Below are positions 1-11,475 of a stretch of 64,000 nt of DNA, one piece after another. The notes beneath the pieces are model-generated. The model was not told where the DNA came from. It worked only from the letters and a program-made list of their open reading frames with translations, and ran no database searches. The position numbers and the translations under genes are program-made. Location: assembly GCA_947462335.1 (NCBI GenBank), contig OX381713.1:23366381-23430380 (forward strand), in the 5' to 3' direction. Every line of letters starts with the position of its first letter. The stretch's first letter is position 1. Source of the DNA: Harmothoe impar. Lineage: Eukaryota; Annelida; Polychaeta; Phyllodocida; Polynoidae.

Positions 1-328
1 AGGGAGGTACACTTTTTAGTCCTCATATTGCCTTCAAAACGTTCCATTTACATTTAATTCCAAATATTGAAGAATTACTCCAAAAATAGAATGTTTTGGA
101 AAAAAAACGCCTGGGTGTACCTTTCTCCTCAGCTACCCACATGTTTCCAGAGGGGAATAGCAGAAGTGATTTTGTTTAGAATTATTTACATACAGTTGTG
201 GCATTTTTCTAGAATCAATCGTTTATAAATATTGGTTTACTGAATACCCGTACAATGTCTGAATAAATATGGTTCTGTTCCCATTCATTATCTCCCCAAC
301 CATTGACAATCTCAGTATTTGTACTCAC

Positions 329-3300
329 TCCATAAGCAGGCTCTTCTGTAGATTTTTGTACCAAGAATTCGTCATAGTAAATGACAAGTTTCATAAGATT
401 TTCTGTTATGAGGGAGGTTGAAGATTGTGGAAATATCCGAATATATTCTGATACCTCCAGTGCTTCTCTCAGTACGTCCTTCAGGTCATCCTGTATTGAG
501 AAGAAATTGGAGAGTAAGAGAACCCTCAGAACTTATATATCCCCTTATGCCACACTTGGCCGGCAGAACAAAAGAAATGACCTGACTGTATATGACGTAC
601 AAAAGGTGTTGTGGCATAAGTTAGTTAAACCACATCCAGAGACCTTCAGTCAGGATATTGGCTTATAAGGCTGAGCACATTCGTTTGCAACTCATGGTCA
701 GCCTTGACTGTCACCAATATCCTGAGTAAAGCGCTCTGGCTGTGGTTTAACTACTGCCTAACCCATGGTGGAAGGCTAATACAAAGGAGTTCACACCTTA
801 GTTATATTATATTAATTTATATACCCTCAAATAACCGAAGGTTTAGGTAGACACCCCCTTGTAGACACCCCCTTGTTACAGAGTATGAAAGCAATGGTAG
901 AATGGCTGGTGCCTTGTCATGGTTATTCTGACATACACTCAGTCACCCATGGGGTATCTATTACAAACATGACACCCATTCATTGGAATTTGGGCCCTCT
1001 GTTTCAGGCCTCCTTAAACAAGCGTTCTTAGCCTCTTGAAACGTTTGTCCTCTGAACTTGACCATTGTCATTGAGATTTAATCTCTCTGAAACATTTCTC
1101 ATTTACTAGCATTCCTCTTGTACTCACTAAGTCGTGTTTGTTAAGAGCATAATATTTAACCAATAATGAATGGATTTGAAGGCACGCGTGAGGTGTATTG
1201 TAGGATATCGGGCACAAGGCGCATAGCGCTGAGTGCCCGATATCCATACGATACACCTCACAAGTGCCTTCATTTCCATTCAATATTAGGTTTATTACAC
1301 AATTACATTAACTCCTTACTGCATCATGCAACCCTATGGTGCTGATACACTCCCAAAGGGTCGGCATAATACCCAATGTTAGAAGCGAACCAACCCCTAC
1401 TGGTGCCGCAGGCGGTGTAATCCCGTGTACCCACGTCAGTGGCCAGCCAGCTCAGTGGCCGGCCGCGGTCAGGCAGCCCCCTCCCCTCCTTCTACTAGTA
1501 CCCTAGCCGGTAGCCACAACCACCTCGTGCTGTAGCATGTCCTCTGTGGCCAAACACCTAGCGCGTCGGATTCACACACCGCGGGTCCCGGGTTCGACCA
1601 TGCCCGGGGGGCAAACGCCTCTTTTTTAAAGTGCATATATAATATATTAAAAATTGGCCCTAGAATTATTTTAACGAATAGGTAAGTAAAGTCCAACTTC
1701 TATTTACATGATAAAACGGAAAAAAAAATTACATGGATTTTCGGAGAAATTACATGAAAAAGAGTCTTTTCTTCTATAACTCGGTAAATAATGGTCCTAC
1801 GGGGCTGAAACTCTGCCAATAGACTCCTTGTTTCATCCCCCGGTACTACCAGCGCCTCTACGGCGTGGTACGTAGGGCGTCCGACTCCAAGTCTTGGCAT
1901 AGCCTGTTCGAACCACCATGAAACCTCGGATTTTATGGGTGACAAAATTTCGGAATTGCTCAGGACCACCGGAAATGGGCTGATGTCCACCGGAAGAGTG
2001 CTGATATCACTAGATATCAGCACGGGGATATCACCTAAAAAGCATGATGAGTGGCCCAATCGTGTAATAAGCTCACGTGACCCATGAGACCTTTGAAAAC
2101 CACCTACCACAAACTAATATACAATATTCGAACTAAAGACGTGTCCTCTATACCTTTCTGTACTTACATCATGTATCATTGCTGGCCATGGTACAGCAGA
2201 CACTGTCTGTTCATACATGACTTCGCTGAAAGAAAAATGTACATAAACATTATATTTAATAAATATCTCCTAAAAGAGACTGAGTTAGATTACCACTAGA
2301 ATACTTCATAATTATGTAGCTCATGGAGAGATCTAACGATGTTAAAGTGGCATAATCACCGAGCGATTCTAGTACTGTTCTAGTCTACTATGGGGTTAAG
2401 TGTGAGTGGTGAGAATGCCCCTTTGATGTAGTGTAGAGATTTAGAGAACTGTATAATATTAAATGGAAATGGAACTTACTTGCATGGTAAAGGACAATCA
2501 CAGTGTATCTCACTGTTGTAAAATGCTTTCAGCTTTTCACGAAAACAACTGTCTGTTCGTAGAAAGGAAAACAGTTTTTAGAAACACAGAAAAAGATTGT
2601 CAATACAAACACTTGCTTTATATTTTATTTTTAAATATCAAGATAGAACTGTGATATATCCGGGCCTGCAAAAATTTACTCGGGCCTGCAAAGAAAAAGA
2701 ATTGCAAGACCGAATGTCCTGCATGGTGAAAATCTTTTCGTATAGACTGCTTTTATAAATACAAAATACTTCCTGTTAGCATCCACACTTAAGTTTTGGT
2801 TAATATTTCCTGTATAAAATACACAAGATGGCCATCGTTAAGACATAATGAGGGTGATTATAATTGGGAGATCAGAGTTAATTTATATTAGAAATGAGGC
2901 CCAGAATCCCGGTCATGGTATAGAATAATCAAATCCAGTATCAAATCATACCATACATTTTTGGCTGTCTCTCACCAGATCGGGCCAATGTGAACGACGT
3001 CTTTGACCGATGCCATGTTTGACTGGGTGCCATGTTTGACTGGGTGTCATCTTTGGCCGATATAAACCCCGTCATTTTCTTTATTTTATCCCTTGAAGAA
3101 TTTTTTTCTATTTAATTTTCTTTTTTATGGTAGTTGGTCAAATATGGCACCCAGTTAAAGATGGCACCCAGGCAACGATGGCACTCAGTCAAAGACGTTC
3201 ACATTGGTCCGATCTGGTGACATCTGTTCCAACAATATTCGGAAGTAGGAAATGTCCCCATCTTGTACCTTTTTCACCATAACTGCAGATGGTTAAAGTT

Positions 3301-6300
3301 GTGTTGAAGGCAGCGTTAGGGATGGGGAGGGCAGGATTAGCACAGCCACACTCCCCCATCACATGTTGCTGGAAGCATGTCGCCAAGCAGCCCTGGAGAT
3401 GGACACATTATAGGCCAAATAAAAATTTGGAAGAAATCTTTATACTTTTACACTTTTTAGGTCATTTTTAGGTTTACAAAGAGGCGGGTTAAGTACTACT
3501 TTCATCTGTATAATATACAGTGACGTCGCGGTAATCCGTGCAGGGCCGTGCACTGATCAAACCGCCCGGGAGCCGAAACGCCCGGGTGCCTGAAACGTCA
3601 GGTGCAGGGAGAAGGGGGAGGTGCGGGGGCAGTAGGGTGCGGGTGTGGGGGTGGTCTGGCCTTCTTGTACCTTCTTAGGGCTAGTGAAAGGGGAGAGAAG
3701 TAGATACATTTTTGTAGTAAGATATCTAGGCCTACTATAGGCTGATAAATCATTAATGGATTAATGGATAGACGCAGTCTATCCCTCCCAGCGCCCCTGA
3801 CACTAGCCACTCCAGACCCCCACCTTTCTTCTCTACTGTGGCGGAAATAACACCCAGGTGGCTAATAGTAACATAATGCATAACTGTTTGAAACCAATTA
3901 ATTAGCCTACCTCAAAGCATCTAGCACATTGGTGTTTAATCCCTCTGTGATTCGTGTAATAGGTGTCATAACTCCAGCAGACAAAACCATGGCTTTCTGC
4001 AAACCATGCCGCACCTTTCATGTCCATGTATGTTTGTAGGGTGGTGGACAAACCCAGACAAACATTTCCCACCACTCACCCGGTATGTTGAACCATATTT
4101 CAATAGTACATGCACCCTTTGTACATTAGTAATACTGCCCGGTGCCCGGATCATGTGACAACCGGTCTACTGTATACTATCATAGTGAGATAAGGGCCGT
4201 GCACTAGCAACCCTGCCCGGATGGTGTAGTACCCGGACTATCGTCGCCCGGACTAGGGTGACGTCACTGTAATGTGAAATAGAGATGCAGCATGGTACAT
4301 GCACATTTATGAAATTTTGAGGAAATCTTCAGATCTTTACACATTTTTGGTAAATTTTTGGGTTTGTAGAGGGGCTGGCTAAAAAAAAAAAGTTTTAAAA
4401 GAAATCCGACCCTATACTTTTATCCCATGTTACCTGAAACAAACCTCTTTTTTTTATTTGGCCTCAACAGCTGTTATTTTGCATTGTACATTGAACGTTT
4501 GAGTGCCTGTTGATAAGCTCCGCAGGAGAACTAGAGATTATCAACTCAATGTTTATATTAGATAATTAGTTAATTTATAATAATTCAGACTTACATTGAT
4601 GGTATACCCTGCCCCATACAACTCTTCATAAATGTTTCTGGCAGGATCGCTCTGCCCCTCCGGAACACAATTCCCATAATTGCCACCGAGTCGTCTCATT
4701 TCTTTCTACAGAAAAAAAGCAGTTTATATTTTGTAAGAAAAGACCTGATCCAGATTTCTCAATTGAAATATCAGCCCGCAGGTGACATAAATGCATCATA
4801 CTCAGAACAATAATTTTTGTGCAATACAACACTCCTCTAAGATTTTCCTCAAATTTTAATTCTTCATGGATCTTAATCCTTTATTTGCCTTGAACTCTAA
4901 GATTATAAATATTAAGATTAGAAATGGTATGAGGAAATGTCACTAACTTTCTTTATGCCAACATATGTTAGTTGACCAGTTGGTATCAATATCCCTTCGT
5001 TATTTGGAAAAGGCATGCGGTTCTGTGAATGCAGAACAACTCTCATTCCGATACCCTCCACCAGACCTCGTGTGTACTGATCCTGTCTGACATTTAGCAA
5101 CAATTGAAGCCCTGAAATTATATGTATATGGTTCATAATTCTTTAAAACATCATTCAGCTATCTCAAACCTAGAAATGTGTATAACATAGAAGTGTGCAT
5201 CCCACTAAATACAAAGGATTTTACCACTTAGTAAGATGATAAATCATGCCCGCATATAGGAGTGCATCAACCTCAGCATGATGCATGAATGCACAGTGGA
5301 ATGCAGCACTGGCAGTTACTTACAAGGGCCACATTCATGCACAATGACGACAAGAGGTCTTTTTCACTTTGATTTTCCAGCTCACCTGTATATTATATGC
5401 GTGCTTAGTTAGAGATAAATATTTCAAAAATTACAATAATTGATATCAGTGATACAGGTGAATTCCTTTAGCTATCAACGGGACTGACTGTCAACTCTGA
5501 TGGGGCAGTTATCTACCAAAAGAAAAGTACAATATAGTGCATTAAGACACTATCTCCTCCTGTGGATCAACCCTGCAGGTTCAGCATGAAGCATGAATGT
5601 AGCCCTAGCAAGTTATATACCAGAGCTTCATTCATTCGCCAATCCTACAAAGGGTACACTGTATTTATGTACTATATGGCCCTTAACAGACAAACCATAT
5701 TCAGGTCCAGATTGGCTAGACATAAACGGTGTAGCAGCATCCCAGTTTAATGAGTAGCAGTTTCCATAATTTTCATTATACGTGTGGATGAAGTCGGTGC
5801 TGAAATAGCAAAATACAAATCCTATATACACCATTGTCCACTGAAACAACTACATTCTCGGTCACCTTAGATATGCACTATCAACCAGTACCTCTTTCCG
5901 CCACAAGGGCTGCAAATGGGACTGGTGGATCGAACTGCTATATTTAGATTGTTACTTCCTGTCAGGCTGCGCACAGGAATTGGTGTACATGATTTGATTG
6001 GTCAACTCCTGAGGGCAAGTTAGAGAAACAAGTTTTTTTATATGAGTTTGCCCAGACTCTACTATTATAGACTCGGGGCCTGAGACGGACTTAGATATGT
6101 ATGCAAGGTGTTTTGGTATAACACGCCTGTTAAATTACCAGGGGTATACAATTTAATTAACAGGGAGTTATAGCAAGTATGCAAATAAAAAGAAGAAGAA
6201 ATAAAAGGTGTGTTTTGGACTGATTAGCTGACGATCAAAAAATATCAAACCAATATATATGCAAATCAATTGATAGGATATCTAATTCTGTGCTTAATCG

Positions 6301-9300
6301 AAAAAATTAAATATTCCGTACAATCTCCGATCAAAATTCCCACAAAAACACACTTGCAATTAAATTTATCACAGAATAATCAGAATGTAATTCGGTGGTC
6401 CTAGTTGACAAACCTACCTTATATTGCAGCTAGTGCCGGCATATGTGCATTGTACAACCATCTCCTCAACGTCAAATCCTAGGGCTCTCCTAATGTCGAC
6501 TGGATATGGTGCCATCACCTCAAATATCTTCTCTTTGAGTGTTGTCTCAAGTTTGTCTTCCTGTGTGACATTGCCTTGAGGACTGGTATTGCTAGATTGT
6601 TGCATCGGACTTGTTACTTGATTTGTCGCTGTCGGTGTTTGTCTAGTGGTACTGATTTTCATGACTGGTTCTGTCTTTACTTCTGTACTTTTTGGAGGGA
6701 TGACTAGGGGTGTTTCAGTGGATGTATTTGTTTGGTCACTTGGCATTGAACCTGCTGTTGGTGTGTCTAGTCCTGTGACTGTGCTCCTTTCTGGGGATGG
6801 TTCTCCTTTGGTGACTTCAGTAGCTGATTGTTGAGGTGGCTGTGAGGTAGGAGGTATCTCTGTTGGAACATTTAGCTGTGACGTTGGCATGGATGCTGGC
6901 GTTGTGGGTTGTAGAAAATTGGTATTTTCACTGGTGGTCTTAGTTTTTGTTGATTTTGGTGCACTCCTCACTACTCGTTGTTTAACTTCTGTATTAGTTG
7001 CAACACCTGGTGCATCATTATTCTGAGGTACTCCTGTTAAAATGAAAATGGTGCCTATGCATTTAGGGTTATAATGATGGTATGATGCATGCTCCCTCTA
7101 TTACCATGATACACCAATCATTTGGGAGTGTATCAACATTGTAGATGGTGCATAAATGCAGCACCAGCTCACCAGTACAGTGGCATAGGAGGGCCAAAAA
7201 AAATGAATTTGAAAAAAAATGTTTTTTTCAAATCACTCTTTTTCTAGAAAGGTTGCTGTCAACTGCCAAGTGTATTTTATCATAGCTGTAAGCTGACTTT
7301 GAGGGGCGGCTAGAAGACAATTATATTGATAATGAAGATAATTCATGAGACAAAGATTTCACAAAATCAATATGAAAATGGTAATTCAAGGAAAGCGACA
7401 ATAGCTGCAAAACAGGGTAAATTGCCTGAGAATTGTTTTCCCATTTTGAAGATCAAAAGTGCTTTCTCTTTTCATTATCATTGCTCTTGTAATTATAGCA
7501 ATTCTTCTGATCAAGAAAATTATAAATTATACCTCTAAAGGTTTCCCTGACTCCTTCATGATTGGTTTCTTTCACGATTTAAAAATACATTTTACCTACC
7601 TACCCGAATTTTCAGATTTTCAAATACACCATACTTTTTTGGGCTTAATAGCTGTTTGGAAATCAATGATTATGAATGTAAACACATTAAAAAATGTGAT
7701 AAACACATACCATCAGGAAGTTGCGCGAGTCCCGATGGATACACAAGTTGACTGACTTTTTCATATCGTCTCAGAGCGTCAAGTTTTATTGCATTCATAT
7801 TACAAATGGTCACAGCCGGGAAAACTAGCTTCCGATCGGACACAACCTTGGTGTTGATGGTTACTTCATACTGGATGTACTTCATATAGAGACTCCAGGA
7901 CATCTGAAGTACTAGGGCTATCATCACAATCAAGGTGATTAACCAGAACATGGTCCGGGCCGCCCCTGTTAAGCATACAAGGGAGGTGGTGTTGATGTTA
8001 ATACTCAAGCCCAGTATATAAATAACGTTATACACCATTTTTATAACGTTATATAACGTTATATGTCAACGTTTTTCTAAGGCTCTTTAGTATGACATAA
8101 CGTTATGTAAAGTTTAAAACGTTATTTTGACGTAAAATAGCGTTTTTTTGTTAGCTGGGAGGGTTTATACCCCATATACACAGCAAGAATGTAATCAAAA
8201 TCAGATATCATTGCCTGACACCATTTGTATCAAACTTTCATTTCAAAGTGTCGCATTTCACCTTCAAATATTGACACTCTGATAATTCAGAATTAGAATA
8301 GCCAAGAGCACGATACAAATTTGTAGGTGTGTCTCCGTCTACGAGGTTAACATTTTCTTGACATTTTTAGACCTACTTCTCCTTGGCAGTTTCCTTAAAT
8401 CTCCCTGTCCAAATTGGCGCCGGTTTCGTTGAATCTATTGTGTGTGGGTGCGGGTGTGGGTGTGTTGATAATGTCAACATAAAAGTGAATGTAACCTTTT
8501 GAATACATCTAAGGGGCCATTCAAATATTACGTAACACAATTTTGGCCACTTTTTGACCCCCCCTCCCCCCCTTGTAACACACTGTAACAAGAAGCCAGA
8601 CCCCCCCTCCATAATTACGTAACACAGGCCTGTACCCCCCCCCCCACATCATTTTGCCCCCCTTCTTTGAACTATAGTTACGTAGAGCATTTTGGCTAAA
8701 AAGGGGCATAAGGGAGTGTTCATTTATTATTTACAGGGGTGGGTGGGTTTGGGGGGGGGGCATCAAAATTTCTGACCCCTCCTGAGGGGTGGTGGTTTAA
8801 GCAAAAAAGCCAGCGTTTTACTAAAGTTCAAAGGGGGGGGGGCGAAAATTTGTCGTCACCTTCGGCAAGGGCGGGTTCAAAAAGTTCCACGCGCTCTCGA
8901 GGAGGGGGGGGGGGGCGGAAAAAATGTTCTCCCCTCCGCGCAAAATCTCACCACCCCCCCTGTAATCAATAAATGAACACTCCCTAATGTTTATTCCACC
9001 CCCCCTCAAGGGGGTCAGACTTTTGTACGCTCCCCCCCCAGGAGGGGTCTGAAATTTTTACGCCACCTCTCCCAGTAATGGAGTGTTCATTTATTAATTA
9101 CAGGGGGGGTGGTGCGCGTGCCCCCCTCGCCGAAGACACAGAAAATTGTTCGTCCCCCGCCCCCTTTGAACTATAGTAGCGCGTGGGCTTTTTTGCTAAA
9201 AAGGGGCTTGAATTTTTACGCCCCCCCCCTCAAGAGGGGTTAGAAATTTTTTACGCCCCCCCCCCTCAGGAGGGGTCGGAAATCTTTACGCCCCCCCCCC

Positions 9301-10633
9301 AACCCACCACCTCCCCCCGGTAACTAATAAATGAACACTCCCTAACTGATAAATGAACCACAGACCACAGGTGCAGGGTAAAGATTTCCTCAAAGTCTGA
9401 AACCAGGTGAAACTTGTCCCCCCTCCCCTCCCAACACCATTATAACCTCCTTGGGGGGTGGTCCGTTTTTAACAACAGGGGGGGGGGGCGTGGATTTGGG
9501 GGGGACCAACAAAAATTGGACCCCTTGAATGGGGGGGTACCAAAAAATATTGGACCCCTCTTGAGGGGGGGACCAAAAAAATGACACCCCTTTTTAGCGG
9601 AAAAGCCTGCGCGTTACTATAGATCAAAGGGGTCGGCTGCGCTCAATTTTAACCTGCCTGGTGGTAGGGACTGAAGAATTTTCGACCCCTCTTGTGGGGA
9701 GGACCAAAAAATTCCGACCTGCTCGCACGACAATCCACTGACCCCCCCTCCCCCCATTGTTAATAAATTACCCCTCCCTTAATGCAAAAAGGGGAGACCT
9801 GAGGTTGTGAATCCTCTACCCTGTCCAGTGTTCCAAGATCGGATCGGGGCAGGAGATGAGTCCATTTCACAAAATCAATACCTTTTTTTGGCAGGGCAGG
9901 TAGGGGGGAGGGCCAAAATTTTGTAAACAATATTACAGGGATGAGGTGAGAGAAACATAATGTTGCTGTTAGATGGTGGTGCGTTTTCCCAAATTAGAGA
10001 TTTCTTTCTTGTAGGCCTATATATATTTTTTGAGAATTGTTATGTAACACTTGGCTAGACCCCCCCCCTCCCCCCTGTAACACTTTGTAACAAACTTCAT
10101 GACCCCCCCTCCCCCCCTATGCTGTTACGTAATATTTGAATGGCCCCTAATACTTATACTTGCATAAACTATGGGTCAGCATATGTCAGGTCCTCTAACA
10201 TATTCTAACCATGGTTTTCTCTATATGTGATATGCACTGGGTAAAAGGACCTTAGTGTACCCTGCATTAAGGGCTTTTTTCGTAAATCGTGTCAGATATG
10301 GCATGCATTTATAAGTATCAGAAAGACTTTAGATGTTACACACAAATTGCTATGGCCATTATAAACCCAAATGCATTGTGTTATCAAGAGATAAAACCTG
10401 ATCCCAAATTAGCTTCTACCACATGGGAGAATGACTGTATTGAACTATTAATAATAAAAACGATTGATCTGCTCTTGTTACATGCTATCAAATATATACT
10501 GGCCTAATACCAATTTTAAATAATGTAACAATAGGCCTCAATAAAACTTACCTCGAGACAGCCCGATGCGCGGAACACCATGAGCTGAAGTGTTCTCGTG
10601 GAATCTGGTCCAGGCCAGCTTTGCCTGTACCAT
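329..10633 (-). CDS. DEG/ENaC-family (amiloride-sensitive-like) sodium channel, ten coding exons, C-terminal end outside the window
   Basis: Minus-strand exons, 5' to 3': 10633-10552, 7965-7711, 7033-6418, 5799-5696, 5111-4948, 4705-4595, 3392-3269, 2552-2480, 2225-2168, 490-329. All junctions are GT..AG and phases agree, giving 583 codons. Visible family marks: a short N-terminus with the gating His-Gly at residues 18-19 (AHGV), first membrane helix at about 33-55, FPAVTICN at 76-83, then YGNCYSLNW, SGPEYGL, MPFPNNEG, LGGNYGNC, CFQQHVMGECGCANP, CDCPLPC and TEEPAYG. These are the order and spacing of the cysteine-rich extracellular domain of ENaC/ASIC/FaNaC channels. By family, it forms trimeric plasma-membrane cation channels. 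The second membrane helix with the G-x-S filter should follow at the left of the window; I see no such exon in bases 1-328. The start ATG at 10633-10631 was chosen because the His-Gly motif then sits where short-N-terminus members have it; a longer N-terminus from another upstream exon is possible. The subfamily and gating ligand cannot be told. Confidence 0.93.
621..754. repeat. Fold-back element (hairpin MITE)
   Basis: GTTAGTTAAACCACATCCAG at the left pairs with CTGGCTGTGGTTTAAC near the right, and inner arms CAGGATATTGG / CCAATATCCTG extend the stem. It lies in the last visible intron of the channel gene. Confidence 0.7.
1164..1287. repeat. Near-perfect long hairpin
   Basis: Arms of about 45 bases, GAATGGATTTGAAGGCAC..GTGAGGTGTATYGT..GGATATCGGGCAC, face each other across a loop of about 17 bases. 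It lies in an intron of the channel gene. It could be a short TIR element or a structured RNA precursor. Confidence 0.75.
1546..1620 (+). mobile_element. tRNA-derived SINE head (degenerate)
   Basis: A CTGTGGCC..ACCTAGCGCGTCGGATT segment resembles an A box with D arm, and GGGTCCCGGGTTCGACC resembles a T arm with B box. The A box is damaged and no clean acceptor stem is seen, so this is a SINE or tRNA relic and not a working tRNA gene. Confidence 0.5.
1838..1920 (+). mobile_element. Second tRNA-like SINE relic
   Basis: GGCGTGGTACGTAGGGCGTC, then GACTCCAAGTC and a B-box-like TGTTCGAACCACC, give tRNA-like spacing. A paired acceptor stem is not evident. Confidence 0.45.
1998..2023. repeat. Perfect 11-bp-arm palindrome
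   Basis: GTGCTGATATC and GATATCAGCAC are separated by ACTA. It lies just upstream, on the plus coordinate, of the 2168-2225 channel exon, inside an intron. Confidence 0.6.
2974..3217. mobile_element. Palindromic MITE with repeated TTGACTGGGTGCCAT words
   Basis: The left end CCAGATCGGGCCAATGTGAA is the reverse complement of the right end TTCACATTGGTCCGATCTGG with one mismatch. Both arms contain two or three copies of a TTTGACTGGGTGCCAT word. It lies in the intron between channel exons 8 and 7. Confidence 0.75.
3518..4269. mobile_element. TA-flanked TIR element with CAGTGACGTC ends
   Basis: CAGTGACGTC at 3518 faces GTGACGTCACTG ending at 4269, with TA on both outer sides. Subterminal GCCCGG words recur (ACCGCCCGGG, ACGCCCGGGT, TGCCCGGATG, CGCCCGGACT). 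No coding capacity is visible. It lies in the intron between channel exons 7 and 6. Confidence 0.6.
4310..4465 (-). mobile_element. Truncated copy of the 11.2-kb GGCC(A)n element
   Basis: It shares TTTTGAGGAAATCTTC, GGGTTTGTAGAGG, the A-rich tract, AATCCGACC and CATGTTACCTGAAACAAA with the complete copy at 11229-11475. A further fragment lies at about 3412-3505. Confidence 0.6.
5900..6400. other. Channel intron, no recognised feature
   Basis: This AT-rich intron sequence between exons 4 and 3 shows no repeat or reading frame I can support. The same holds for 5112-5695 and 7040-7700. Confidence 0.5.
6418..7033 (-). CDS. Channel exon 3: long Thr/Ser/Pro-rich mucin-like insert in the extracellular domain
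   Basis: This 616-bp exon supplies residues 113-318. About the first 155 residues are almost pure Thr, Ser, Pro, Gln and Glu, with repeated TSQ, PTS, TPT and STETP groups and no cysteine. The end returns to conserved channel sequence (APYPVDIRRALGFDVEEM, then CTYAGTSCN). In typical DEG/ENaC proteins the stretch between FPAVTICN and this motif is much shorter, so the low-complexity part looks like an exon-encoded insertion in the finger/palm-proximal region. Dense Ser/Thr next to Pro suggests O-glycosylation; that is inference from composition. Splice sites (AACAG acceptor, GTAGGT donor) and phases fit both neighbours. Confidence 0.85.
7711..7965 (-). CDS. Channel exon 2: first transmembrane helix and post-TM1 motif
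   Basis: The exon starts after TTAACAG and ends before GTATGT. It encodes residues 28-112 of the channel, beginning RGAARTMFW, followed by a hydrophobic helix (about 33-55) and the DEG/ENaC signature FPAVTICNMNAIKLDAL. It carries phase 1 in and phase 1 out, which joins exon 1 (ends CGA G) to exon 3 (starts GA GTA) without a stop. An AACGTT-rich repeat lies immediately upstream in the intron, so any reading frame extending beyond 7965 into it is not coding. Confidence 0.93.
8020..8165. mobile_element. AACGTT-rich short element
   Basis: Six or more AACGTTAT/AACGTTTT words fall in 140 bases, ending TTGTTAGCTGGGA. Related copies lie at about 14790-14925 and 17985-18165, both opening with CCAGTAA or CCAGTCAGCAA. 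The shared layout suggests a small TIR family with ends CCCAGCTARCAA. Confidence 0.55.
8711..8985. mobile_element. Nested G-rich TIR element (AGGGAGTGTTCATTTATTA)
   Basis: AGGGAGTGTTCATTTATTAT at the left and its inverse, AATAAATGAACACTCCCT, at the right enclose repeated blocks of 8-12 G or C with GGTCAGA/GGGGCG spacers. TA flanks both sides. Confidence 0.75.
9079..9343. mobile_element. Second nested copy of the AGGGAGTGTTC element
   Basis: GGAGTGTTCATTTATTAATT to AATAAATGAACACTCCCT encloses G-tract blocks like those of the copy at 8711. Further G-rich debris fills 9350-9780. Confidence 0.7.
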
Positions 10634-10639
10634 GAATAA

Positions 10640-11228
10640 TCCAACAGGCGTGCTACAAATATGGAATAAAACCAGATGTTCAGTCTAAGGCTTGTTTAAT
10701 GACAGAAGTTTCATGTTCATTTGTAATAATAATGACAAAAACTGGGGGGAAATTAATGTATAATAATGTTTATCCTGCGAAGACATGTCCATTGTACATG
10801 GTAGCCTACATGTCTTATAAGGTACATTGTAACAAAGGAGTAACTGAAAACAGTGCCTTGACAAAAAGCATATCTGGCATAGTCTTAGCACACATAATAT
10901 CTACTGTAGTCAAAGCTTATCTCCCATAGTTTTACTGATTTATCTGGGCTCTAGCGCTCTAGAGGGGGACACAATCTCTCCAAATAGACTAATAAGGTGA
11001 TCAGTCTTTAACATAAATGGTTTCGATCAAAGTTGTATTATCAGTTTAACAAAGATAGGAAAAGGGGGATCGGGGACCCCTGACTTATAAAAACCACTAT
11101 ATTGGGAGAGATTGTGTTGCCATCTAGAGTCAGTAGATAGATAGGGTAGAGCAGTAAGACTACGAGATATATGCTTTAGACTATGCAGGATGTGCTTTTT
11201 TTCATGGCTTCTTTTTTACTTTCACTTA
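10640..11228. other. Stretch upstream of the channel start, no recognised feature
   Basis: No reliable promoter element was recognised. Short inverted words ACAATCTCTCC / GGAGAGATTGTGT occur at about 10971 and 11105, suggesting a small fold-back element. Confidence 0.4.
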
Positions 11229-11475
11229 GGCCAAAAAAAAGGTTTGTTTCAGGTCACCCGACCGACCCTATCAACACAGGGCTGACCCTACGTTTTTTAT
11301 GCAATTTTGAAGAAATTTCCTTATTCTTACCATTTTTGGGTCAATTTTCGGGTCTTCAGAGAGGCCGGGTAGTACTTTCATGTTAAAAAAGAAAAAGAAA
11401 AAAGAAAAAAATCCGACCTACCGACCCTCCATTTTGTTGCCATGTTACCTGAAACAAAGCTTTTTTGGGGGGCCT
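11229..11475. mobile_element. Short TIR element, AGGCCAAAAAAAAGGTTTG ends
   Basis: AGGCCAAAAAAAAGG..GTTTCAGGT at the left faces ACCTGAAACAAAGC..GGGGGGCCT at the right. The interior has paired GACCGACCCTATC / CCTACCGACCCTCC words. This is the most complete copy of the family seen at 3.4 and 4.3 kb. Confidence 0.7.

Larger units (their letters stand above)
8513..10147. mobile_element. TIR DNA transposon, GGGGCCATTCAAATATTACG ends with poly-C blocks
   Basis: The left terminus GGGGCCATTCAAATATTACG is matched in inverse by the right terminus ending at 10147. Each end then has TTACGTAACA, a tract of type GACCCCCCCTCCCCCC and repeated TGTAACA words. No transposase frame remains. The interior carries at least two nested G-rich elements. 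It lies in intron 1 of the channel gene. Confidence 0.8.

Noticed and set aside
381..668. Plus-strand frame of 95 codons
   Set aside because: It overlaps the minus-strand channel exon at 329-490, which is supported by conserved residues.
1546..1620. A functional tRNA gene
   Set aside because: The B box is good but the A box is damaged and no acceptor stem pairs, so it is a SINE relic at best.
6646..6834. Plus-strand frame opposite the channel's mucin-like exon
   Set aside because: Shadow of the real minus-strand exon, which has matching splice phases.
8739..9009. Gly/Pro-rich frames in the G-tract region
   Set aside because: Produced by homopolymer G/C runs within TIR elements.
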